From Lysobacteraceae bacterium UBA6001 (GTDB lineage: Bacteria; Pseudomonadota; Gammaproteobacteria; Xanthomonadales; Xanthomonadaceae): 6,194 nucleotides of DNA. Shown in pieces: positions 1-6,130 of this stretch. Both the position numbers and the translations under genes were made by a program. The notes below the pieces were generated by a model. The model was not told the DNA's origin. It searched no databases and was given only the letters and a program-made list of their open reading frames with translations. The DNA is taken from contig DJAN01000228.1 in assembly GCA_002429615.1 (NCBI GenBank), forward strand, positions 1 to 6,194. Reading direction: 5' to 3'. Position 1 is the stretch's first letter; each line of letters starts with the position of its first letter.

Positions 1-18
1 ACTACGCTCTTCCGATCT
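1..18. other. Illumina TruSeq adapter remnant (sequencing artefact)
   Basis: The first 18 bases, ACTACGCTCTTCCGATCT, match the 3' end of the Illumina TruSeq universal/read 1 adapter (ACGACGCTCTTCCGATCT) at 17 of 18 positions, with one mismatch at base 3. The last 15 bases (4-18) match without a break. Protein-level similarity to RsmB begins directly after it, at the codon starting at base 21. This is therefore library adapter left at a contig end and not genomic DNA; the true genomic sequence starts at about base 19. Confidence 0.93.
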
Positions 19-1043
19 CGCTGGCGCTGCCGGCGCATGCGGCGCTGTCGGCCACCGTCGATGCCTGCCGCGCGCTCGGGCGTCCGCGCCAGGCCGGCAT
101 GGTCAATGCCGTGCTGCGGCGTGCCCAGCGCGAGGGCCTGCCGGCGGTCGCCGCCGATGCCGGCTGGCCGCAATGGCTGCGCGAGGAAGTGCGCCGCGAC
201 TGGGGCGCCCAGGCCGATGCGATCTTCCAGGCCAGCGCCGAGCCGGCGCCGATGTGGCTGCGGGTGAACCGCCGCCAGCAGACGCGCGATGCCTACCTGG
301 GCCTGCTCGCCGACGCCGGTATCGGCGCCAGCGAGGCGCCGGGCCTGGCGGACGGCCTGAAGCTGGACGAGCCGTTGCCGGTGGCACAGCTGCCCGGCTT
401 CGCCACGGGTGCGGTCTCGGTCCAGGACGGTTCCGCGCAGCAGGTCGCTGACCTGCTCGACCTCGCCCCCGGCCTGCGCGTGCTCGACGCCTGCGCCGCC
501 CCGGGTGGCAAGGCCGCGCACCTGCTCGAACGCGAGCCCGGCCTGCGCCTGACCGCGCTGGATATCGACCCCCGCCGTCTGCGCCGCGTCGCGGAGACCC
601 TGGCCCGCACCGGTATCGCCGAGGGCGTGCAGGTGGTGGCCGCCGACGCCGCCGAACCGGACCGCTGGTGGGACGGGGTGGCATTCGATGCCGTGCTGCT
701 GGATGCCCCGTGCTCGGCCACCGGCATCGTGCGCCGGCAGCCCGACGTGCTGCTGCACCGTCGCGCCGAGGACGTCGACACGCTGGTCGGCGTGCAGGCG
801 CGGCTGCTGGACGCGGCCTGGCGCGTGCTGCGTCCGGGCGGTTGCCTGCTGTACACCACGTGTTCGCTGCTGCGGCGTGAAAACGAACAGCAGATCGCGC
901 GCTTCATCGCGCGCACCGACGGCGTGCAGGTACAGCCACTCGACGACACGTTCGGACACGCGGCCGGCGCGGGCCGCCAACGCCTGCCCGGCGAGCAGCA
1001 GCGTGATGGCTTCTTCTACGCGAAATTGCTCAAGCAATCCTGA
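19..1043 (+). CDS. rsmB: 16S rRNA (cytosine(967)-C(5))-methyltransferase RsmB, 5'-truncated by the contig end
   Basis: RsmB (Sun/Fmu) methylates C967 of 16S rRNA in the cytoplasm using S-adenosylmethionine. The open frame (first full codon at 21) gives 340 residues. Its start, [13 protein letters not shown], aligns with the IPPHAALAETV segment of E. coli RsmB as I recall it, so about 90 N-terminal residues of a roughly 430-residue protein (most of the NusB-like RNA-binding domain) are missing. Signatures of the RNA m5C methyltransferase family are present: the SAM-binding DACAAPGGK at fragment residues 156-164, the motif [10 protein letters not shown] with its cysteine at residue 231 (bases 711-713), and the motif VI TTCS with the catalytic cysteine at residue 281 (bases 861-863). 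The C-terminus [12 protein letters not shown] is typical. The ATG at base 99 is an internal methionine, not the start. The truncation is artificial, caused by the adapter-bearing contig edge, and does not make a pseudogene. In many gammaproteobacteria rsmB follows def and fmt, which cannot be checked here. Confidence 0.96.
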
Positions 1044-1067
1044 TTGGCGCGGCTATCATTGCGCCCC

Positions 1068-2786
1068 ATGCGCAAGACGAGCTCGAAGGAATTCTGGCTG
1101 CTGGCCATCACCGCGTTGCTGGTGATCGGCGCGGGATTGGGAATGCGGGATCCGTGGCCCTCGGATGAGCCGCGGTTCGCGCTCGTGGCCAAGCAGATGG
1201 TCGAGAGCGGCAACTGGCTGTTCCCGCATCGCGGGCTGGAGCTGTATTCGGACAAGCCGCCGATGCTGATGTGGCTGCAGGCCACGTTCTATACCCTGCT
1301 GCGCGACTGGCGCGTCGCCTTCCTGCTGCCCTCGCTGCTGGCCGCGCTCGGCACGCTGGCCTGCGTCTACGACCTCGGCCGCCGCCTGTGGACGCGCCGG
1401 GTCGGCCTGTACGCGGCCTGGGCGCTGCTGTTCACGCTGCACTTCACCTTCCAGGCCAAGAAGGCGCAGATCGACCCGCTGGTGGTGTGCTTCATCACCC
1501 TGGCCAACTACGGCCTGCTGCGCCACCTGCTGCTCGGCCCGAACTGGCGCTGGTGGACCGCCGGCTGGTTCTTCGCCGGCATCGGCGTGATCACCAAGGG
1601 CGTCGGCGTGATCGCGCTGCTGATGCTGCTGCCGGCGGCGTTGGCCGTGGCCGCCGGCTGGCCCAACGTGCGCGTGTATCTGCGCGACCGCCGCTTCTGG
1701 TGGGGGCCGCTGGCGTTCGTGCTGGCCATCGCGTTGTGGCTGGTGCCGGTGGTGGTCGCGGCCTTGGCCACCGGCGAGCCGGAATACCGGGTGTATCTCA
1801 ACGACATCCTGTTCCGGCAGACCGCCAAGCGCTATGCGCAGTCGTGGGACCACCCGCAGCCGGTCTGGTACCACTTCGGCACCATGGCGACGATGTGGAT
1901 CCCGGTGATCCTGGCCTTGCCGTGGGCGATCCCCGCCTGGTGGCGGCGCCTGCGCCGCCGCGACCCGCGCTACCTGCTGCCGCTGGCGTGGTGGCTGCTG
2001 GTGGTGCTGTTCTTCTCCATTCCCAGCGGCAAGCGTGACGTCTACATCCTGCCGGCGCTGCCGATGTTCTGCCTGGCGCTGGCACCGCTGCTGCCCGGCC
2101 TGCTGCGCCAGCGCGGGCCGCAATGGCTGCTGTGGACGTTCACCGCGGTGGTGTCGCTGATCTGCCTGGCCGGCGGGCTGTCCATGCTGTTCGGCGAGCC
2201 GGGCTTCGAGCGCCGGCTGCTGGAAAGCCGGGGCGCGGGCGCCGATGTCGGCGCCGCCGTGGCCTGGGTGCTGCTGGCCTGCGGCGCGTGGGGAATCGCG
2301 ATGCTGGCCTGGCTGCGGGTCCGCGGCGCGGCATTCGCCCTGCTGTCGCTGTTCGGCGTGGTGTGGGTGATCTACGGGCTGGTTGGCTACCCGGTGCTGA
2401 ACGCCTCCAGTTCCGCGCAGGGCGTGATGCTGGCGGCGGGGCGGCGCATCGGCCCGGAGGCCGAGCTCGGCCTGATCGCCTGGAAGGAACAGAACCTGCT
2501 GATGGCCGACCGGCCGGCCGCCACCTTCGGCTTCAAGGTGCCGTGGGCCGAGCAGCTGCGGCGTGGCGTGGCATGGCAGGCAAAGCAGCCGGCACGACGC
2601 TGGCTGCTGGTGCAGGAGCCGGCGCTGCTGGACTGCGTCGACCGCCAACGCGCCGAGGTGGTGGGCGTGGCCAACCGCCGCCGCTGGTGGCTGGTGCCGG
2701 CCTCGGCGGTGACCGGCGCGTGCGTGGCCTCGGCCGATGAGCTGTCGCGGGAGCGGCGCGAGCAGGGCAACATCGATGCGGACTGA
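1068..2786 (+). CDS. ArnT/PMT-like GT-C membrane glycosyltransferase (PMT_2 / GT83-type)
   Basis: This is a predicted inner-membrane glycosyltransferase that would move a sugar from an undecaprenyl-phosphate donor to a periplasmic acceptor such as lipid A or core. The 572-residue protein has an N-terminal membrane helix (about 9-26), then a first periplasmic loop with the family hallmark PSDEPRFALVAKQM (31-44, acidic pair D33/E34) and LYSDKPP (59-65). Further on are KKAQIDP (131-137), ITKGVGVI (175-182) and the late motif SIPSGKRDVYILPALP (318-332 region). These resemble ArnT, where the corresponding stretches are DETRYA and YFEKP. About 11-12 hydrophobic helices run to residue 445, followed by a soluble, probably periplasmic tail (about 446-572). 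Length is close to the ~550 residues of ArnT. The ATG at 1068 lies 24 nt after the rsmB stop, so cotranscription is likely. TTG codons in frame at 1044 and 1059 are alternative starts; none has a clear Shine-Dalgarno sequence. No arn synthesis genes are in view, so aminoarabinose is only one possible sugar. Confidence 0.87.
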   Translation: MRKTSSKEFWLLAITALLVIGAGLGMRDPWPSDEPRFALVAKQMVESGNWLFPHRGLELYSDKPPMLMWLQATFYTLLRDWRVAFLLPSLLAALGTLACVYDLGRRLWTRRVGLYAAWALLFTLHFTFQAKKAQIDPLVVCFITLANYGLLRHLLLGPNWRWWTAGWFFAGIGVITKGVGVIALLMLLPAALAVAAGWPNVRVYLRDRRFWWGPLAFVLAIALWLVPVVVAALATGEPEYRVYLNDILFRQTAKRYAQSWDHPQPVWYHFGTMATMWIPVILALPWAIPAWWRRLRRRDPRYLLPLAWWLLVVLFFSIPSGKRDVYILPALPMFCLALAPLLPGLLRQRGPQWLLWTFTAVVSLICLAGGLSMLFGEPGFERRLLESRGAGADVGAAVAWVLLACGAWGIAMLAWLRVRGAAFALLSLFGVVWVIYGLVGYPVLNASSSAQGVMLAAGRRIGPEAELGLIAWKEQNLLMADRPAATFGFKVPWAEQLRRGVAWQAKQPARRWLLVQEPALLDCVDRQRAEVVGVANRRRWWLVPASAVTGACVASADELSRERREQGNIDAD

Positions 2787-2975
2787 AGGGCCAGGCGTGG
2801 ATGGCAGGCCGGTCCGCGCCCCGGACCCCGTTCCTCCCTGCAACCGCCTGCCCGATCCCGGGCCATGGGGATGTGAAAAGCCGCCCGTTTCAGCAACCCG
2901 CCAGCTTCACGACTTAGCTGCCGTTCGCGATTGCCTGACGATGATGGCCGCCTCCTCGACCCCGTACGCCCCGCG
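2787..2975. other. Intergenic region, 189 nt, upstream of the ligase gene
   Basis: This is the only sizeable non-coding gap in the window. It contains the 2811-2827 and 2850-2863 hairpins and then a visibly less GC-rich stretch (about 2871-2940, including ATGTGAAAAG and GACTTAGCTG). That pattern is consistent with a promoter for the downstream ligase gene, but I could not find a convincing -35/-10 pair. The open frames crossing it look like composition artefacts. Confidence 0.5.
2811..2827 (+). terminator. GC-rich hairpin after the ArnT-like gene, possible weak terminator
   Basis: A perfect 6-bp inverted repeat, GGTCCG (2811-2816) and CGGACC (2822-2827), is separated by 5 nt and starts 25 nt after the stop codon at 2784-2786. 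The sequence following it is pyrimidine-rich (CCGTTCCTCCCTG) but has no T run, so it is not a canonical intrinsic terminator. A second, 5-bp hairpin GCCCG/CGGGC follows at 2850-2863. They may attenuate transcription or protect the 3' end. Short GC hairpins are expected by chance at this base composition. Confidence 0.25.
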
Positions 2976-4250
2976 ATGACGCTACTGCACCCCACCCGTC
3001 CGGAATTGCCCGCGCTGGCCGATGCCAGCCGTGCGCGACGCCTGGGCGGGGTGGCCGAGTTCGGTGTGTTCGCGCTGGCCGCATTCGTGGTGGCGATGCC
3101 CAGCGGCCTGCTGCCGTTCGGGCTGTGCCTGCTGGGCACCAGCGTGCTGGGCTGGCGGACGCTGCGGCAGTCGGTCCCGGGCATGGGGGTCAACCTGCGT
3201 GCCCTGTGCTGGCTCACCGCCGCGGTGCTGTTGATGGCGCTGTGGTCGGTGCTGCTGTTCGAGCACGGGCTGAAGGACGTGGACAACCGCTCGCGCTTCG
3301 TCGTGCTGCCCTGGGCGGCGCTGTGGGTCTATGCGATGCAGCCGCGGGTGATCTGGTTGTGGCGTGGCGCGCTTGTCGGCATCTTCGCCGCGCTGGTGCT
3401 GGCCTGCCTGCAGGTCGCGCGCGGCGATGCACGCGCCGAGGGCTGGACCAACGCCATCGTGCTGGCCGACGTCGTGCTGGTGCTGATGGTGCTGGTGGTG
3501 TTCTGCCGCCCGCGTGGACGCTGGGTCTGGGTGGTGCCGGCGCTGGTGGCCGGCTGCGTCACCATCGTGCTGACCGGCAGCCGCGGCGTCTGGCCGGCGC
3601 TGCTGTGCCTGCTGGTAATCGTGGCGATGGGCGCGCGCTGGCGTGACGGCCGCACCCGCCTGCTGATCCTGGCCGCGGTCGCGGCGATCGGCGCCACCAT
3701 CGTGCTGACCGTGCCGGCGCTGACCCACCAGATGCGCATCGGCGAACTGCAGAGTGACATGCAGCGCTACGAGGATGGCGACGTCGATTCCTCCGCCGGT
3801 GCCCGCCTGGAACGTCTGCAGGTCGCCTATGCCACGTTCCAGGAGCATCCGTGGACCGGTGTCGGCGTCGGCCATTTCGACGACGCGATGAAGCGCCTGC
3901 CGGTCTGCGATACCACGCAGTGGGTCGAGCGCTGCCACCTTGGCCACGCGCACAACGACCTCGCCGAATGGGCCGCGACCCAGGGCGTGCTCGGCATCGC
4001 GCTGCTGATGGCGGTATACGGCGTGCCGTTGTGGCTGCTGGTGCGCCTGTACCGGCGCAGCGGCCAGACCCGCTTCCGCGGGCCGGCGGCGGCCGGCATC
4101 GTGGTGGTGGTGAGCTACGTGCTGTGCGGCATGACCCAGTCGATGTTCGCGCACCAGGTCACCGCCAGCTTCTACGTCTCCATCGTCGGCACGCTGATCG
4201 GCCTGGCCACGCGCGAGGCCGGCAACCTTCAGCCGGTGCGGCGCGGCTGA
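2976..4250 (+). CDS. O-antigen ligase / polymerase family membrane protein (Wzy_C, WaaL-like)
   Basis: Members of this family join undecaprenyl-diphosphate-linked O-chains to lipid A-core (WaaL) or polymerise repeat units (Wzy) on the periplasmic face of the inner membrane. The 424-residue product has about 10-11 hydrophobic segments and one large periplasmic loop (about 249-335). Family features are RSRFVVLPWAAL (105-116), LTGSRGVWPALL (199-210), SSAGARLE (272-279, R277), HPWTGVGVGHF (291-301) and GHAHNDLAEW (323-332). The last contains the H-x-H-N signature in which WaaL-type enzymes carry an essential histidine. Size fits WaaL (about 400-420). I chose the ATG at 2976; a TTG at 2931 would add 15 residues of poor quality. 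No Shine-Dalgarno sequence precedes 2976, so initiation may be leaderless. The gene ends inside the opposite-strand GT2 gene, a tail-to-tail overlap of 22 nt. Ligase against polymerase cannot be settled by sequence; the surrounding core-type genes favour ligase. Confidence 0.88.
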   Translation: MTLLHPTRPELPALADASRARRLGGVAEFGVFALAAFVVAMPSGLLPFGLCLLGTSVLGWRTLRQSVPGMGVNLRALCWLTAAVLLMALWSVLLFEHGLKDVDNRSRFVVLPWAALWVYAMQPRVIWLWRGALVGIFAALVLACLQVARGDARAEGWTNAIVLADVVLVLMVLVVFCRPRGRWVWVVPALVAGCVTIVLTGSRGVWPALLCLLVIVAMGARWRDGRTRLLILAAVAAIGATIVLTVPALTHQMRIGELQSDMQRYEDGDVDSSAGARLERLQVAYATFQEHPWTGVGVGHFDDAMKRLPVCDTTQWVERCHLGHAHNDLAEWAATQGVLGIALLMAVYGVPLWLLVRLYRRSGQTRFRGPAAAGIVVVVSYVLCGMTQSMFAHQVTASFYVSIVGTLIGLATREAGNLQPVRRG

Positions 4251-5059
4251 GTGTCCGCGCGCGGCGGGTCGGCCACCGGCTGGCCGTGCTGCAACAGCCA
4301 CAGCATGATCGACTTCTGCCGCACGTAGTTGGCGCGCACGTAGGCGTAGACCAGCCCACGCCAGCCATCCAGGAAGCCGGCGCGCAGCACGTAGCCGCGC
4401 CAGAAGCGCCATGCCGGCGCCAGCACCAGCTTCGACCACGACGCGCGCTTACCGCGGGCGTATTCGTGCTCGGCCATCATCTTCGCGTAGCGCTGGGTCT
4501 TGGCCAGCTGCTGTTCCAGCGAACGGTAGGGATAGTGGATGAGGTCGCCGCGCAGCGTCGCCACCGGCCCGTCGACGCTGGCCGCCTCGTGGATCTCGCG
4601 CTTGCCGCGCCAGCCGCCGCGGCGGCGGTCGAACAGGCGCAGCACGCGGTCCGGGTAGGCGTTGCCGTGGCGCAGGAAGCGGCCGAAGTAGTCCGACAGG
4701 CGGTTGAAGCGGTAACCAGCCTGACCGGCGAAGCCGGCATCGCGCGCGGCGAGGATGGCGGCACGCAGCACATCGTCGACCCGTTCGTCTGCATCCAGGC
4801 ACAGCACCCAGTCGTGGGTGGCCTGCGTCACCGCGAAGTCCTTCTGGCTGCGGAAGCCGTCGAACGCCCGCTGCAGCACCCGTGCCCCCGCCGCCGTGGC
4901 CAGCGCCGCGGTGGCATCGGTGGATTGCGAGTCCACCACCAGCACCTCGTCGCAGAACGCGAGCGAGGCCAGGCAGTCGCTTATGCGGTCGGCCTCGTTG
5001 AACGCGATAATGCAGGCCGAGATGCGAGGCCGTTCGGACGGAGCGGTCGATGAGGACAT
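4229..5059 (-). CDS. Glycosyltransferase family 2, WaaE/KdtX-like (LPS core glucosyltransferase type)
   Basis: This is a cytoplasmic, membrane-associated GT-A enzyme. WaaE-type relatives add a beta-1,4-linked glucose to the LPS inner core from UDP-glucose. The 276-residue protein opens with the nucleotide-sugar binding core ISACIIAFNEADRISDCL (13-30) and EVLVVDSQSTDAT (38-50). It has the metal-binding DAD triad in CLDADERVDD (87-96), then RLFDRRRGGWRGKREIHE (141-158), with IHE near the acceptor side, and LIHYPYRS (173-180). A basic, aromatic C-terminal region GFLDGWRGLVYAYVRANY (228-245) is typical of the family. Length matches the usual 250-280 residues. ATG at 5057-5059 is the only usable start before the conserved core, although no Shine-Dalgarno sequence precedes it. 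Its start lies 4 nt from that of the divergent TagF-like gene, and its end overlaps the ligase gene by 22 nt. The family call is firm; donor and acceptor are not. Confidence 0.9.
   Translation of the reverse strand: MSSSTAPSERPRISACIIAFNEADRISDCLASLAFCDEVLVVDSQSTDATAALATAAGARVLQRAFDGFRSQKDFAVTQATHDWVLCLDADERVDDVLRAAILAARDAGFAGQAGYRFNRLSDYFGRFLRHGNAYPDRVLRLFDRRRGGWRGKREIHEAASVDGPVATLRGDLIHYPYRSLEQQLAKTQRYAKMMAEHEYARGKRASWSKLVLAPAWRFWRGYVLRAGFLDGWRGLVYAYVRANYVRQKSIMLWLLQHGQPVADPPRADTQPRRTG
4230..4282. terminator. Nested inverted repeat across the convergent gene ends
   Basis: CAGCCGGTG (4230-4238) pairs perfectly over 9 bp with CACCGGCTG (4274-4282). Inside the loop a second perfect stem, GCGCGG (4241-4246) with CCGCGC (4255-4260), has an 8-nt loop containing the end of the ligase stop codon. 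The structure spans both stop codons of the convergent, overlapping genes and could form on either transcript. There is no T run, so a classical Rho-independent terminator is unlikely. It may be a processing or end-stabilising element, or chance in GC-rich coding DNA. Confidence 0.28.
5052..5056 (+). promoter_or_regulatory. Shine-Dalgarno sequence GAGGA for the TagF-like gene
   Basis: GAGGA at 5052-5056 sits 7 nt before the ATG at 5064-5066, an ideal spacing, and fixes the start of the TagF-like gene. It is the only clear ribosome binding site at any start codon in the window. It lies over the first codons of the opposite-strand GT2 gene (bases 5051-5059 encode its first three residues on the other strand). 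Confidence 0.75.
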
Positions 5060-5063
5060 AGAG

Positions 5064-6119
5064 ATGGCCGAGTACCTGCTGTTCGCAACGGAGCGTTACG
5101 CGCTGCCTATTCTGGCGCCTCTGGCGCGGGCATTACAGGCCAGCGGGCAGTCGGTGTCGGCCTGGTTCGAGGACGGCGCCCACGGCGCGACGCTGGACGG
5201 GGTGCCGACGGTGGACCTGCGCGGGGCCCTGGCCCTGCGTCCGCGTGCGGTGTTCAGTGCCGCCAACTGGGTGCCGGGCTTCCTGTCCGGGGCCAAGGTG
5301 CAGCTGTTCCATGGCTTCAACGTGCAGAAGCGCGAGGACAACCGCGGCCACTTCCGCGTGCGCGGGCTGTTCGACCTCTACTGCACCCAGGGCCCGGCCA
5401 CCACCGCGCCGTTCCGCGCGCTGGCCGAGCGCGAAGGCCACTTCGCCGTGGCCGAAACCGGCTGGCCCAAGCTCGACCCGCTGTTCCGCGACGATGACGG
5501 CGAAAGCGCGCGCCTGCGCGCCCGTGCCGCCGGCCGGCCGACGATCCTGTTCGGCTCCACCTTCACCGAGCGGCTCAGCGCCGCGCCGGTGCTGCACGAT
5601 GCCATCGCCGCCGACATCGCCCGTGGCGACCACTACTGGCTGCTGACCCTGCATCCGAAGTGCCCGCCGGAATTGTTCGCGCGTTACCGCGCGCTGGCCG
5701 GTGCCAACGCGCACTTCGTCGAGCCGGAGCAGGTGATGGCCGCGCAGCGTGCCGCCGACGTGCTGGTGTCGGACACCTCGTCGATCGTCTCGGAGTTCGT
5801 GGTGCAGCACAAACCGGTGGTGACGCTGCGCAACCGCGCGCCGAAGCCGCACATGATCGACTTCGACGACCCGGCGCAGCTGCCCGTCATGCTGGCGCGC
5901 GCGCTGGCGCCGGAACCGGCGCTGATGGCGGAGATCGTGCGCTATGCCGATGCGATCCATCCGTACCGCGACGGGCTGTCGTCGGAGCGGGTGATCGCCG
6001 CCACCGAGGACTTCATCGACGGCGAGATGGGCCGGCTGCGGCGCAAGCCGCTGGGGGCGTTGTGGCGTGGGCTGCAGATCCGCAAGGATCTCGGTTACTG
6101 GGGCCCGGCGCAGCGCTGA
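5064..6119 (+). CDS. CDP-glycerol glycerophosphotransferase family protein (TagB/TagF-like, GT-B fold)
   Basis: The family transfers glycerol-phosphate or another polyol-phosphate from a CDP-activated donor to membrane glycans at the cytoplasmic face. It is best known from Gram-positive teichoic acid synthesis and also occurs in Gram-negative surface polysaccharide loci. The 351-residue protein carries the family motifs in order: LFHGFNVQK (81-89, corresponding to HGTxxK), TGWPKLD (132-138, for TGxPRxD), FGSTFTER (163-170), LTLHPK (194-199), LVSDTSSIVSEFVVQHKP (234-251, for the SDYSS...KP donor-binding motif, with Thr for Tyr) and HPYRDGLSSERV (299-310). The C-terminus is basic and aromatic (MGRLRRKPLGALWRGLQIRK, 322-341) and could dock on the membrane. 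No transmembrane helix or signal peptide is seen. Length fits the single-domain TagB type, not two-domain TagF (about 740). The frame is open upstream to 4755, but that part is antisense to the GT2 gene; the Shine-Dalgarno sequence and family similarity place the start at 5064. The substrate is unknown. Confidence 0.88.
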   Translation: MAEYLLFATERYALPILAPLARALQASGQSVSAWFEDGAHGATLDGVPTVDLRGALALRPRAVFSAANWVPGFLSGAKVQLFHGFNVQKREDNRGHFRVRGLFDLYCTQGPATTAPFRALAEREGHFAVAETGWPKLDPLFRDDDGESARLRARAAGRPTILFGSTFTERLSAAPVLHDAIAADIARGDHYWLLTLHPKCPPELFARYRALAGANAHFVEPEQVMAAQRAADVLVSDTSSIVSEFVVQHKPVVTLRNRAPKPHMIDFDDPAQLPVMLARALAPEPALMAEIVRYADAIHPYRDGLSSERVIAATEDFIDGEMGRLRRKPLGALWRGLQIRKDLGYWGPAQR

Positions 6120-6130
6120 ATCACCAGCGC
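6113..6130. terminator. Hairpin straddling the stop codon at 6117-6119
   Basis: GCGCTG (6113-6118) and CAGCGC (6125-6130) form a perfect 6-bp stem with a 6-nt loop. The structure covers the stop codon of the TagF-like gene and the stop codon (6121-6123, opposite strand) of the presumed next gene. No T run follows on either strand. It may mark a bidirectional transcript end, or be a chance GC hairpin. Confidence 0.28.

Noticed and set aside
99..101. ATG at 99 as the start of rsmB
   Set aside because: The frame continues upstream to base 19 with clear RsmB similarity (the PAHAAL segment), so the methionine is internal and the true start lies outside the contig.
1035..1046. Short palindrome CAATC-CT-GATTG across the rsmB stop codon as a terminator
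   Set aside because: The 2-nt gap leaves at most a 4-bp stem, there is no T run, and the next gene starts 22 nt later in the same direction.
1026..1059. Promoter with TTGCTC (1026-1031) and TATCAT (1054-1059) before the ArnT-like gene
   Set aside because: The spacing is 22 nt, too long for a sigma-70 promoter. Read-through from rsmB is simpler.
1056..2843. Long minus-strand open frame of 595 codons opposite the ArnT-like gene
   Set aside because: Its translation is dominated by Gln, His, Arg, Ala, Gly and Pro with no recognisable domain, a typical antisense shadow of a high-GC gene. The plus strand has clear family motifs and membrane helices.
2737..2979. Small plus-strand gene of 80 codons in the gap before the ligase gene
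   Set aside because: It starts inside the ArnT-like coding region in another frame, has no ribosome site, and has Pro/Arg/Ser-rich content without any recognisable feature.
2982..4439. Minus-strand open frame of 485 codons opposite the ligase gene
   Set aside because: Same low-complexity His/Gln/Arg/Ala composition, and it overlaps two genes with firm family motifs. It is explained by third-position GC on the other strand.
3851..5053. Plus-strand open frame of 400 codons across the ligase end and opposite the GT2 gene
   Set aside because: It is rich in Arg, Ala, Gly and Val without motifs, and the GT2 gene on the opposite strand has a complete, well-ordered family signature.
4755..5063. Upstream extension of the TagF-like frame by 103 codons
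   Set aside because: This stretch is antisense to the conserved GT2 catalytic core and is Ser/Ala/Arg-rich without family similarity. GAGGA at 5052-5056 and the first conserved residues support the start at 5064.
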